A stretch of 36,703 nucleotides of DNA, from NCBI GenBank assembly GCA_026390315.1, contig JAPLGE010000069.1:1-36703 (forward strand). Direction: 5' to 3'. Position 1 is the first letter of the stretch. Every line of letters begins with the position of its first letter. Made by a program: the position numbers and the translations under genes. This stretch comes from Candidatus Bipolaricaulota bacterium (GTDB taxonomy: Bacteria > Bipolaricaulota > Bipolaricaulia > UBA7950 > UBA9294). Below are positions 1 to 8,550 of the stretch, in pieces. Below the pieces are notes generated by a model. The model worked only from the letters and a program-made list of their open reading frames with translations. It was not told the DNA's origin and did not search any database.

Positions 1-214
1 GGGCGCGGGGCGCCCGAAGCCCTCCCTCCGAGGAGGTGAGGAATGGCCTGAACGTCCGAGCGCAGGGAGCCGCCGTGAAAAGGATCCTTGCGCGGAAGAC
101 GGGGACGGGCCATGGCGCTTGCCGCGATGGCGCGGTGAGTGTCTTCCCCGTCTTGCAAAACGCATGAGTTGGCTTATGATTAGGTGCCCAATGTGGCAAA
201 GAGAGGTGCACACT

Positions 215-751
215 ATGCTAAGTGTCGGAAAAGGCAAGAACGCGCGGTTGATCGTTGTGGTCATTGCGCTGGTTGGGATCGGGCTTTTGCTCGCGGGTTG
301 CGGGGACAGCAAGAAGATGAAGGATCTGCAGAGCCAGCTGACGACCGCCCAGGGCCAGGTCACGAAGCTGACGGCCGACCTCAAGACGGCGACTGACGGA
401 AAGACGGCCTCGGACAAGGCCGCGAACGACGCCAAGGCGCAGGTGACGACGCTGCAGAAGGCGTACGACATCACGCCGTACGTCGCCACGTGGACGACCG
501 CGCTGGCGAACGGTGGGAAGGTCGAGATCGTCGTGACCAAGGCGGGGGACGTCACGCTCAAGTCCTTGAACGCTGCGGGCGAGGCGGCGGGGACCGCGCC
601 GGGCCTCGCGGGGCTGCTCCCGAAGGGCGAGTTCACCGTGCACGCCGGGGGCGTCTTCATGACGTTTGCGCTGCAGGGGGCCGATCTGAAGCTGGTCGCG
701 GTCGTCGGCAGCGACTTGTACGGCGCCCCGAACGCGATCTTCAAGAAGTAG
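215..751 (+). CDS. Predicted lipoprotein with coiled-coil segment after the lipobox
   Basis: ORF 119..751; internal ATG at 215 is preceded by GAGAGGTG and gives MLSVGKGKNARLIVVVIALVGIGLLLAGC (signal peptide plus lipobox LLAGC), followed by a heptad-like segment (LQSQLTTAQGQVTKLTADLKTA). Confidence 0.75.
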   Translation: MLSVGKGKNARLIVVVIALVGIGLLLAGCGDSKKMKDLQSQLTTAQGQVTKLTADLKTATDGKTASDKAANDAKAQVTTLQKAYDITPYVATWTTALANGGKVEIVVTKAGDVTLKSLNAAGEAAGTAPGLAGLLPKGEFTVHAGGVFMTFALQGADLKLVAVVGSDLYGAPNAIFKK

Positions 752-774
752 GGAGCCGCCCAGCGAACAAAGCG

Positions 775-801
775 GGGGAACCGTCCGCGCGGCGGTTCCC
801 C
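775..801 (+). terminator. Terminator-like hairpin after the lipoprotein gene
   Basis: GGGGAACCG (775-783) / CGGTTCCCC (793-801), perfect 9-bp stem, 24 nt after the stop, followed by TCTT (weak U-tract). Confidence 0.55.
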
Positions 802-1092
802 TCTTGCAAGAGATGAGACGCGCTCAAGGGGAGGGGACGCCTTCTGCTTGGGCGCGCTTTCTTTGGTCGCGAATGGGACTGAGGCCGGCCGCCCTTCTGG
901 GGACACGCTGGCCGCGTGCGACGCTTGGCTGCACAGCGCCGCGGGTTGGCTCATCCCCCTCTGTGGCCGCTCGGGCGGCACGAGGAGGGGAGCCGGCGGG
1001 AAGAGAGAAAAGAGGGCCCGCGACAGGGCTCCTGCGCGGGCACCGGGCCAGTTGCCGTCCTGAGAGGACTCGTCCGTCGATAGGCAGCACGC

Positions 1093-1275
1093 CTAGTTCT
1101 TGCTCTCCTCGTGCTTGAGGTACTCGAGGATCGCGTCGACGACCAGGTAGTTCACCGATCGATCGCGCTTCTCCGCGAGGCGCAACAGCCGCTCGACGGG
1201 CCGCTCCTCCATCTTCTTCTGCGGGACGTAGATGGACAGCTTATCCAGAATCTCCTTCTTAGCCACGTGACTCAC
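1093..1275 (-). CDS. Small ribbon-helix-helix (CopG-like) DNA-binding protein
   Basis: 60 aa, GTG start with GAGGAGGTG just upstream; KLSIYVPQKKMEERPVERLLRLAEKRDRSVNYLVVDAILEYLKHEE resembles an RHH fold. Confidence 0.6.
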   Translation of the reverse strand: MSHVAKKEILDKLSIYVPQKKMEERPVERLLRLAEKRDRSVNYLVVDAILEYLKHEESKN

Positions 1276-1297
1276 CTCCTCATCTAGCTTCCTAAGC

Positions 1298-1334
1298 GAT
1301 CGTTCCGGATCTTATCCGGCGCGGATGAACGATC
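1298..1334. promoter_or_regulatory. Nested inverted repeat upstream of the RHH gene (possible autoregulatory operator or 5'UTR structure)
   Basis: GATCGTTC(1298-1305)...GAACGATC(1327-1334) enclosing CCGGAT-CTT-ATCCGG (1305-1319). Confidence 0.45.
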
Positions 1335-1393
1335 TGTGAAGGAGCGGTGAAGCGTTGATGGGCCTTGCCACCATCCTCTCCGTTGCGTGCAGT

Positions 1394-2582
1394 CTAGAGG
1401 ACCCGGAGGCCGCCGATCGCGGCGTCGAGCAGGATGATCGCCCACGTCGGGGCGCGCGCCGAGGCGAGGAGGACGAGCGCCACGGGAAAGAGAAGAGCGG
1501 TTCCGGCGTCCCAGACGAGCGCCGCGGCGATCCTGACCGCGACTCCCAGGATGATCCCGACGACCGCGGCGGAGACTCCCGCTAGGACCTCTCTTGCCCA
1601 CTCGAGCTCGCGCAGGCGGCGGACGTTGGGCGCGACAAACGACATGAGGGCGAAGGCCGGAAGGAACGCGCCGACCGTGGCGGCGACGGCTCCGAAGGGC
1701 CCCGCGAGGAGCCAACCGATGAAGGTGGCCGAGGAGAGAACCGGCCCGGGGGTCATCTGGCCGATGGCGATGGCGTCCACGAGCTGGCTCGGAGTGCGCC
1801 AGTCCATGGCGACGATGTCGCGTTCAATGAAGGCGAAGAGGACCATGCCGCTTCCGAAGAGGAGCGCGCTGACCTTGAGGAAGAAGAGCCCGATCGAAAG
1901 CGGGTGCGTGATGACCGCGGACGCCGAGCCGGCCGCCCCAGGGATTCCGGCGAGAGCCATCAGGAAGGCGCCGCGTCCGGGGAGGCGCGCCCGAAAGAGC
2001 GCCGCGATCCCCGCGGCGAGGAGAACCCAGATCGGATCTAACCCCAGGAGTTCGCCCGCCAGGCCGCCCGCTCCCCAGGCAAGCCAGACCCCCTCGCGGA
2101 TCGCGGCGCGTCCCAAGCGCCAGACGGCCGTGAGGATGATGGCCAGGACGACGGGATGGATCCCGAGCCGGAATGCCTTTTGCAGATACGGAAGCGCGCC
2201 GTAGCGTTCGTATGTCCAGGCCAGGAGCCCGGAGAAAAGCGCGCTCGGGAGGATGAACGCCGATCCCCGCCAAGAGGAACCCGGACCAGCGGGCGCGAAG
2301 ATAGCCCAACTGGATCGCCATCTCGGTCGCGTTCGGCCCAGGGATGAGGTTCATGAGAGCGACCAAGTCGAGGAACTCGTCGCGGCCTATCCAGGCTCGA
2401 CGGCGAACGACCTCGTGCTCCATTAGGGCGACGTGGGCGGCTGGGCCTCCGAAGCTCGTAAGGCCCAGCCGCCCCATCAGCCGAACGACCTCCATCAGCC
2501 GCCCCGGCTCCGGGCTCCCGGCGAAGGACACGGGGAGCAGGACCTGGGGAGCAAGCATTGGCTGGCGGCGCGCGTCGGGCAT
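1394..2582 (-). pseudogene. chrA: Chromate transporter ChrA-family gene split by a single-base frameshift
   Basis: N-part in ORF 1824..2582 (GRLGLTSFGGPAAHVALMEHEVVRRRAWI..DEFLDLVALMNLIPGPNATEMAIQLGYLRARWSGFLLAG), then frame change near 2259-2262 to AFILPSALFSGLLAWTYERYGALPYLQKAF and the C-part in ORF 1394..2116. Confidence 0.75.
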
Positions 2583-2781
2583 GTCTCGCCAGGTGGTCGC
2601 TTCCGAGGCTCACTTGGCGCCGGGGAGCCACGTCGCGAGGAGGGTGGACTCGAAACAGAGGCGGCCCCTTCACCCCCGGGCCCGGAGTCTCCCACCCGAT
2701 TCTCCGACTCTGCCGTCCCCTCTCTCTTCCTCCCGCAGGGCAAACGAGCCGCCAATGAGACGTATGGAGGTAGCTCAAGTC

Positions 2782-2810
2782 ACCATACCACAGCGGCGTG
2801 CGCAAGTCAA
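2782..2810 (-). promoter_or_regulatory. Sigma70-like promoter reading toward chrA
   Basis: On the minus strand TTGACT-N17-TATGGT (plus-strand AGTCAA 2805-2810 and ACCATA 2782-2787). Confidence 0.45.
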
Positions 2811-2967
2811 GCGTGTTGTCAGTGAATCGGTTGTCCTTCCCATCGCCGGCCAGGACAGAGGGCGGCCGAGAGGTCAGTTGGATCCGCCTTCTTGGGCTGG
2901 GCGCCCGCTGTGAGAGGGAGGGTGGGGGTAGTGATCCTCCGTATGGGGCTGCGGTTTGGATGCGGCA

Positions 2968-2996
2968 TTGACTCGGCTCTCCCGTCCGTGTAGTCT
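2968..2996 (+). promoter_or_regulatory. Sigma70-like promoter upstream of the Cys-rich surface protein
   Basis: TTGACT (2968-2973)-N17-TAGTCT (2991-2996). Confidence 0.35.
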
Positions 2997-3110
2997 GAGG
3001 AGACCCTTTCAAGCGAGGGATGCGGGTTTCGCCGGCCGAGGGCAAAGGCCTAGCGATGGTCTTGCAGAACGCACCCTTGTCGCGGGTCGCTCTCAAGGAG
3101 GTGTTCTGTC

Positions 3111-4135
3111 GTGAACGACGACTCAACCTGGCTTTGGGTTCTGGGGCTTCTGGCGGTCGGGGTGGTTGCGCTCCTCGTTTTCGGGTCGACCCCGCAAACG
3201 CCGGCCGTCGAGCCGCCCGCGTCGGGTCCGGCGGTCTCCACGGCGCCCGAATCGCGTGGCGTCTCGCCTGTGCTCCCACCGATCGTTGAGGCGGGGAAGG
3301 ACCTGACCCTCGATGAGCGGAAGAACGTCCGGCTCGACGGGGACGGGCGGGGTGTCTCGGGCGGAGCGGTCAGCTACCGCTGGGCGGCCGCGGGCGGGCG
3401 TGGGACCTTCGACGATCCAAGCGCGAAGCGGCCGGTGTACACGGCGCCGTCGATCTGTGGGTGTGAGGAGTGCGTGACGCTGACGCTCACGGTCACCGAT
3501 GACCGAGGCGCGAGCTCAGTGGATCACCTCACCGTGCGGGTGAGGAACCCGTTCGACTGCGTGGCCAGAGAGGCTCCGTGTCCCTGTGCCGCGATCGGTC
3601 GCCCGTGCGGACGGTCCGTTCTTCCGCTTCCGGAGCCGCCCTGCGGCGCTCCGTCTCCCTGCGGGTGTGAGCGTCCCTGCTCCACGCCATCGATGACTCC
3701 AGGTCCCTGCGATCCGGCGGTACACCCCTGCGACCGGCCTTGCGTCACCCACGTGAGCGCGCCGGAGCCTGCGAGGAGCCGCCGGACAGGCTGCCGTACA
3801 TCGTCTCGCTTCCGTGTCCCTCGGGTTCCCTGTCTACCCCGCTCGTCTCCCGCCAGTACGCGCGAACGGTGGAGGAGGGAGGATCGGTCGCGCTTCACGG
3901 GACGATCGGCGGGTCAAGCTGCAGCCCGGTCTGTTTCCGCTGGACGGCGGACAAGGGGTGGTTTGAGAACCCGGACTCCCTGAATCCGATCTGGCACGCG
4001 CCCAAGACCGGCTGCTGGGGCGGAGACGAGGCCTGCATCACGCTCTCGAGCACCGAGGCGTGTGGCGGACGGGGCTACGATCAGATTCGGGTTCGCATCA
4101 GCGATCCTAGGCTCTGCCGCACACAAGCGAAGTAG
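3111..4135 (+). pseudogene. Membrane-anchored/secreted protein with two PKD/Ig-like domains joined by a Cys/Pro-rich linker; frameshifted
   Basis: ORFs 3111..3983 and 3740..4135 are parts of one gene: N-terminal TM, domain 1 VRLDGDGRG...YRWAAAGGRGTFDDPSAKRPVYTAPSICGCEECVTLTLTVTDDRG, linker CPCAAIGRPCGR...HPCDRPC, domain 2 VALHGTIGGSSCSPVCFRWTADKGWFENPDSLNPIWHAPKTGCWGGDEACITLSS; a missing base near 3768 would restore the frame. Confidence 0.65.
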
Positions 4136-4230
4136 ACTCAGAAACGAGCCGGCGGGAAAGCGGCGTTTGATGACGGAGCTCGAGGCGCGTCACGCGGAGA
4201 GACTCTTCGCGTGGCGTGCCTCGCTTCCCT

Positions 4231-4926
4231 TCAGCCTCCTGCGGAGTCGGCGACGTACTTTCCCTTGTACAGGAGTGTCCACTCGTTCAGTCCCCCTAGA
4301 AGGCTTCGCGCCTCAAGAAACCCGGCCTGCTGAAGCGTCTGGGTCGCCTGGTCGCTCAGTGAGCCATCCCAGTCGTACAGGATCATGAGCACTCCCTGGG
4401 GCAGGCGGCTTTCCCACAGGTCGAGTTCGGCGTAGGGAAGGTTGATCGCGCCCATGAGGTGGCCGGCGGCGTAGTCGTTCGGCTCGCGGAGGTCGATGAG
4501 GAGGTAGAAGAGGTAGTTCAGATCGCCGACCGGGATCTGGTAGTCCTGCGGCCTCGTCGTCGCGCCGACGATCGTCAGGACGAGCTTGGGGTTGGCCGGG
4601 TCGGTTGACTCGACGGCGATCTCCTTCGCGATCGATCCAGAGAATCCGGCCGTGTTCACGAGCACCTCGAGAGCCACGGACTCCCCGGCAGCCAGTTGGC
4701 TCTTCGCGAGCGTCGTCGTCGTGCACCCACAGGCGGCGCTCACCTTGGTGATCTCGAGGGCGCTGTCTCCGACGTTGGTGAGGATGAAGGTGTGCGCGAC
4801 CGCGATCCCTTCGACGACCTGTCCGAAGTCGTAGGTCGCGTTGTCGACCGCGATCCGCGGCGCTCCGAGGGTGGCGAGGCCGAAGACAGCGACGACGAGG
4901 AGCATGACGGGGGCAGTCTTATTCAT
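4231..4926 (-). CDS. Exported DUF1573 domain fused to a rhodanese-like domain
   Basis: Signal peptide; DUF1573 motif YDFGQVVEGIAVAHTFILTNVGDSALEITKVSAACGCTTTTL; rhodanese-like LLIDLREPNDYAAGHLMGAINLPYAEL...LLGGLNEW; SD AAGGAGG. Confidence 0.75.
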   Translation of the reverse strand: MNKTAPVMLLVVAVFGLATLGAPRIAVDNATYDFGQVVEGIAVAHTFILTNVGDSALEITKVSAACGCTTTTLAKSQLAAGESVALEVLVNTAGFSGSIAKEIAVESTDPANPKLVLTIVGATTRPQDYQIPVGDLNYLFYLLIDLREPNDYAAGHLMGAINLPYAELDLWESRLPQGVLMILYDWDGSLSDQATQTLQQAGFLEARSLLGGLNEWTLLYKGKYVADSAGG

Positions 4927-4947
4927 GAGTGTCCTCCTTGCGCTTGA

Positions 4948-5721
4948 TTATAGCCAGGGTCTGATCGTGTCGTCGGTCATCGTGGCGGGATGGCCGGAGA
5001 AGCGGACGATACCCTGGCGGTCGATGACAAACGTGTGCGGGATTCCGAAGCCGCCGAAGACGAAGACCTCGTAGCGGCTCGCGACCTCCCGAGCCTCGGC
5101 GAGGGAGCTCCAGAGGGCGACGAGCTGCGTCGAGCCGCTCTCCTCCAGGTAGGCCGTGGCCTCGTCCGCGGTCCGATCGAGGCTCACTCCCACGAGGACG
5201 ACCCCTTGGTCGCGGAAGCGGCTCACGAGGGCCTCGAGGCTCGGCATCGTGGCGCGGCACGGGACGCACCAGCTCGCCCAGAAGTCAAGGACAACCACGC
5301 GGCCCCGTAACTCCGCGAGCTGGATCCGGCCTCCGCGGAGGCCAGCAAGAGAGAAGTCAGGCGCAAGCTGGCCTGACTCGTTCCCCACGCTGAGTTCCCG
5401 TGGAGTCTCCACCGTCTCGCGGGGCGGCGGCGCGGTTCCGTCTTGGGGGCGTGACGACGAGTCGGTGTCCTTCAGATCCGCTTGGGACGTGGTGACGTCG
5501 CGCTCGGTTGGAAGCGAGGCTCCCGCCGGAACGACCTCAGCGGTCCCCAGGGCAGGCGACGCCTCCGCAGGCGGACGGGAAGAGGCGATCGTCGCATCCT
5601 CGAGCGCAGGACGACGGAGGACGAGGATCGCCACGCCGGCGACGATGAGCACGGGAACCACGACCCACGCCACAAACCGGAGCCGGCGACTTGGGTTCCT
5701 CTTCTCTGTGGTTTGCCCCAC
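4948..5721 (-). CDS. TlpA/ResA-family thioredoxin-like disulfide oxidoreductase, N-terminally membrane-anchored
   Basis: N-terminal TM; APDFSLAGLRGGRIQLAELRGRVVVLDFWASWCVPCRATMPSLEAL with CxxC active site. Confidence 0.85.
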   Translation of the reverse strand: MGQTTEKRNPSRRLRFVAWVVVPVLIVAGVAILVLRRPALEDATIASSRPPAEASPALGTAEVVPAGASLPTERDVTTSQADLKDTDSSSRPQDGTAPPPRETVETPRELSVGNESGQLAPDFSLAGLRGGRIQLAELRGRVVVLDFWASWCVPCRATMPSLEALVSRFRDQGVVLVGVSLDRTADEATAYLEESGSTQLVALWSSLAEAREVASRYEVFVFGGFGIPHTFVIDRQGIVRFSGHPATMTDDTIRPWL

Positions 5722-5909
5722 GGTCTGACCCTCCGCTCACCACGAGCCGTCTTGCCGCCCGAGGAATGTCAGGGGAGTCCCTCGTTCAGTCCGCGACCTC
5801 CGGTAAAGCGGCGCTCACCCGGCGATTCCTGTTCCCGTTACCATAGCGACGGCGTGTGAGGATCCCGTGAAGCGGAACGCGGCGGCCGGCCGGTCGGGCG
5901 CGTGGCTCC

Positions 5910-6197
5910 CTAGCGGCCGTTGTGCGGCTCGGAGCACAAGACCGCTCTTGAGTCTCGGAACTTGACGAAGCGATCGGGCGATCGGTAGAGCCATGTGCAG
6001 AGGTCCACACGGGAGCCCTCGCAATCGGTGTAGCTTGACTGGACCACCTCGTCCGGCTGTCCCCACGCCCTCGCGACCTGCTCTTCGCACATCCCCGGGG
6101 CGATCCGGCACAAGTAGTTCGAGGAGTGTTCCCACGCCCCCGCGATGAACATCAACGTCAAGGCGATCCAGATCATCAGGCGGACTTGGCATCCCAC
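5910..6197 (-). CDS. Small exported Cys-containing protein, possibly SmpA/OmlA(BamE)-like
   Basis: 95 aa; N-terminal hydrophobic segment; PGMCEEQVARAWGQPDEVVQ resembles the PGMTxxQVxxxxGxPD signature; six Cys. Confidence 0.5.
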   Translation of the reverse strand: MGCQVRLMIWIALTLMFIAGAWEHSSNYLCRIAPGMCEEQVARAWGQPDEVVQSSYTDCEGSRVDLCTWLYRSPDRFVKFRDSRAVLCSEPHNGR

Positions 6198-6291
6198 TCA
6201 CATCACCCCCCGTCTGTGAACGGCGCTCGCGAATCTGCTCACCGCTAAGCATCTCAGGAACGGCTTCCAAGCAGAAGACGGAGGAGTCACC

Positions 6292-6317
6292 GAATCTGGA
6301 ACCTTGTCCCCAGATTC
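6292..6317. other. Intergenic inverted repeat/hairpin
   Basis: GAATCTGG (6292-6299) / CCAGATTC (6310-6317), perfect 8-bp stem with 10-nt loop between divergent genes. Confidence 0.4.
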
Positions 6318-6677
6318 CTAGACGCGTCGGCCGAAGAGGGCCGGGAGCTCCTGCATGCCGTCGCCGCGTTCGGGTCTCCGTGGGTCCGCGTCCCTCGTTC
6401 GCTCATCGTTGCCGCGGTCTCCCTGCCTCAACGCGACGGGAGGCACCCCGAGCGCTAAGGGATCTCCGCGGGAGTCGGCGAAGGCGTCGAGAGAGACGCC
6501 AAGCGGCGGCTCCTCTTCAAGAGCCTGCGGAAGAAAGCGATGCGTCAGGGACGCAGAGGGGCCTTAGGCGCCCGAGTCTTCGGAGCTCGAGCCGGGGAGG
6601 ATCGCGGTGTGCCCGAATTCCCTTCGGACTACCGCCAACCCCGTTCGTTCCGTATCATGGAGGGGAAGGAGGAGAGC

Positions 6678-7511
6678 ATGGAGATCGAGGCCCTCAAGCG
6701 GAAGGCGAACGCGCTGCGGGGAGACGTCCTGCGGATGGTGACTCTGGCAGACTCCGGCCACCCCGGAGGAGCTTTGGGCATGGCCGACGTCCTCACGGTT
6801 CTCTTCTACCGCTTCCTTCGCCACGACCCGCTCCGCCCCGATTGGCCGGAGAGGGATCGCTTCCTCCTCTCGAACGGCCACGCATGCCCGATCCTTTACG
6901 CGATTCTCGCTGACCGAGGCTACTTCCCCAAAGAGGAGCTGTGGCTCCTGCGAAAGCTCGGTGCCCTCCTTCAGGGGCACCCCTCCACCGCGTGGGAGAT
7001 TCCCGGAGTCGAGGTGTCGAGCGGGTCGCTCGGGAACGGGCTCTCCGTCGCTCTCGGCATGGCCATGGCTGCTCGCCTGGACGGCCGCGACTCGCGGATC
7101 TACTGCTCGATCTCCGACGCCGAGTGTCAGGAGGGCCAGCCCTGGGAAGCGGCGACGGCCGCGGTCCACTACGGTGTCGACCGGCTCTGCGCCATCCTCG
7201 ACTGGAACGGCTGCCAGATCGACGGCCACACGAAGACCGTAATGGACGTCGGTGACCTCGCCGCGAAGTTCCGGGCGTTCGGCTGGAACGTCTGCGAGAT
7301 CAGCGGCCACGACGTCGACGCGATCGTCTCCTCGTTCGACGCCTTCCTCGGGGCCGCCGGCTCAGGGCGACCGACGTTCCTGGCCTGCCGCAACACGCTC
7401 GGGAAAGGCGTCTCTTTCATGGAGGACGAGCCCAAGTGGCATCACGGAGCCCTGTCTCCGGACGAGCTTGCGCGGGCTCTCTCCGAGCTTGGCGTGGTCC
7501 TCCCCCGCTAG
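6678..7511 (+). CDS. Transketolase, N-terminal (TPP-binding) subunit
   Basis: MEIEALKRKANALRGDVLRMVTLADSGHPGGALGMADVLTVLFYRF...LSNGHACPILYAILADRGYF...GSLGNGLSVALGMAMAARLDG; SD AAGGAGG; upstream start at 6657 possible. Confidence 0.85.
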   Translation: MEIEALKRKANALRGDVLRMVTLADSGHPGGALGMADVLTVLFYRFLRHDPLRPDWPERDRFLLSNGHACPILYAILADRGYFPKEELWLLRKLGALLQGHPSTAWEIPGVEVSSGSLGNGLSVALGMAMAARLDGRDSRIYCSISDAECQEGQPWEAATAAVHYGVDRLCAILDWNGCQIDGHTKTVMDVGDLAAKFRAFGWNVCEISGHDVDAIVSSFDAFLGAAGSGRPTFLACRNTLGKGVSFMEDEPKWHHGALSPDELARALSELGVVLPR

Positions 7512-7557
7512 AGGTGCCGGGCTTCGAGCCGAGCGGATTGAGAGTGGGTCTGGGTTC

Positions 7558-8550
7558 CTAGGACTTCGTCGGCGCCGTGCCTCTCCGCTGCGTGAGGTAC
7601 CGTTCTGCCGCGACGGCCGCCGTGGCCCCCTGGGCCGCGGCGATGACGACCTGGCGTAGGCGCTGGGCGACGACGTCGCCCGCGGCAAAGACGCCGGAGA
7701 CGCTCGTGCGGCCCTCATCGTCCACGACGAGGCCTCCGGTGTCGCTTCGCGCGAGCTCGTCCTGCAGGAAGTCTGTGATCGGCTCTCTGCCCTGGAGGTA
7801 GAGGAACACACCGGCGACTGGAAGGGTCTTCTCGCCCTGCGGCGTCCCGACTCGTACTCCCTCGACCTTCGCGTCCCCAAGCACCTCGCGCAGCCGAGCG
7901 TTGACGTGGACCTGAACGCGGTCGTCGCTGTCCACGAGAGAGGTGAGCCGTGGTGAGGCCGTGAGCTTTGGCGTCGGGACGAGGAGGTGAACGCTCTTCG
8001 CGAGCTTCGCGAGAAAGAGGGCCTCTTCCGCCGCCTCGTCGGTCGTCCCGGTCACGGCGACCTCCTGGTCGCGGAAGAAGAAGCCGTCGCAGGCCGCGCA
8101 GTAGGAAACGCCGCGTCCCGTGAGCCTCTCCTCCCCAGGAATGGTTCTTGCTCGCCCCAGGGCGCCGGTGGCGACGACGACGGTGCGTCCGCGGTAGATG
8201 CCCTTCGCGCCGCGGACCTCCTTCGTCTCGCCGGCGAGGCTCGCGAGGATCACCTTGTCCTCGACGAAGCGGGCGCCGAACCCTTGTGCCTGTGCCCGCA
8301 TCCGCTCGAGGAGCTCGATCCCCTTGACCTCATCGGGGACGCCAGGGTAATTCGAGACCCTCGCCGCGAGGGCGAGCGCCCCCGCGGCCGTCCCTTTGTC
8401 CACGACGAGCGTGGAGAGAGAGGCGCGCGCCGCGTACAGGGCCGCCGTGGAGCCGGCCGGCCCCCCGCCGATGACGATGACGTCGAAGACTTCCTTCTCG
8501 GCGGGGTTCCCCGTTTCCTCATGCGATGGAAGACGTGGTTCCTGGTTCAT
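7558..8550 (-). CDS. Thioredoxin reductase-like FAD disulfide oxidoreductase
   Basis: FAD motif VIVIGGGPAGSTAALYAARA, redox CAACDG, C-terminal GVFAAGDVVAQRLRQVVIAAAQGATAA; start overlaps the clpB stop (ATGA). Confidence 0.85.
   Translation of the reverse strand: MNQEPRLPSHEETGNPAEKEVFDVIVIGGGPAGSTAALYAARASLSTLVVDKGTAAGALALAARVSNYPGVPDEVKGIELLERMRAQAQGFGARFVEDKVILASLAGETKEVRGAKGIYRGRTVVVATGALGRARTIPGEERLTGRGVSYCAACDGFFFRDQEVAVTGTTDEAAEEALFLAKLAKSVHLLVPTPKLTASPRLTSLVDSDDRVQVHVNARLREVLGDAKVEGVRVGTPQGEKTLPVAGVFLYLQGREPITDFLQDELARSDTGGLVVDDEGRTSVSGVFAAGDVVAQRLRQVVIAAAQGATAAVAAERYLTQRRGTAPTKS

Noticed and set aside
820-1090. Long intergenic region examined for rnpB, tmRNA, SRP RNA or tRNA
   Set aside because: No GAGGAAAGUCCGGGC, GGGGCUGAUUCUGG, GGAAGGAAGCAG or GTTCRANTC-type signatures were found by eye
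2038-3279. 413-aa minus-strand ORF upstream of chrA
   Set aside because: Crosses an intergenic region with two promoters; only the last part is the alternate-frame piece of frameshifted chrA
6480-6600. GGGACGC-containing region before transketolase as a possible c-di-GMP-I riboswitch
   Set aside because: Only a short resemblance; the GCGTC-AGG-GACGC forms its own hairpin and the conserved GCAAACC and GAAA core is missing
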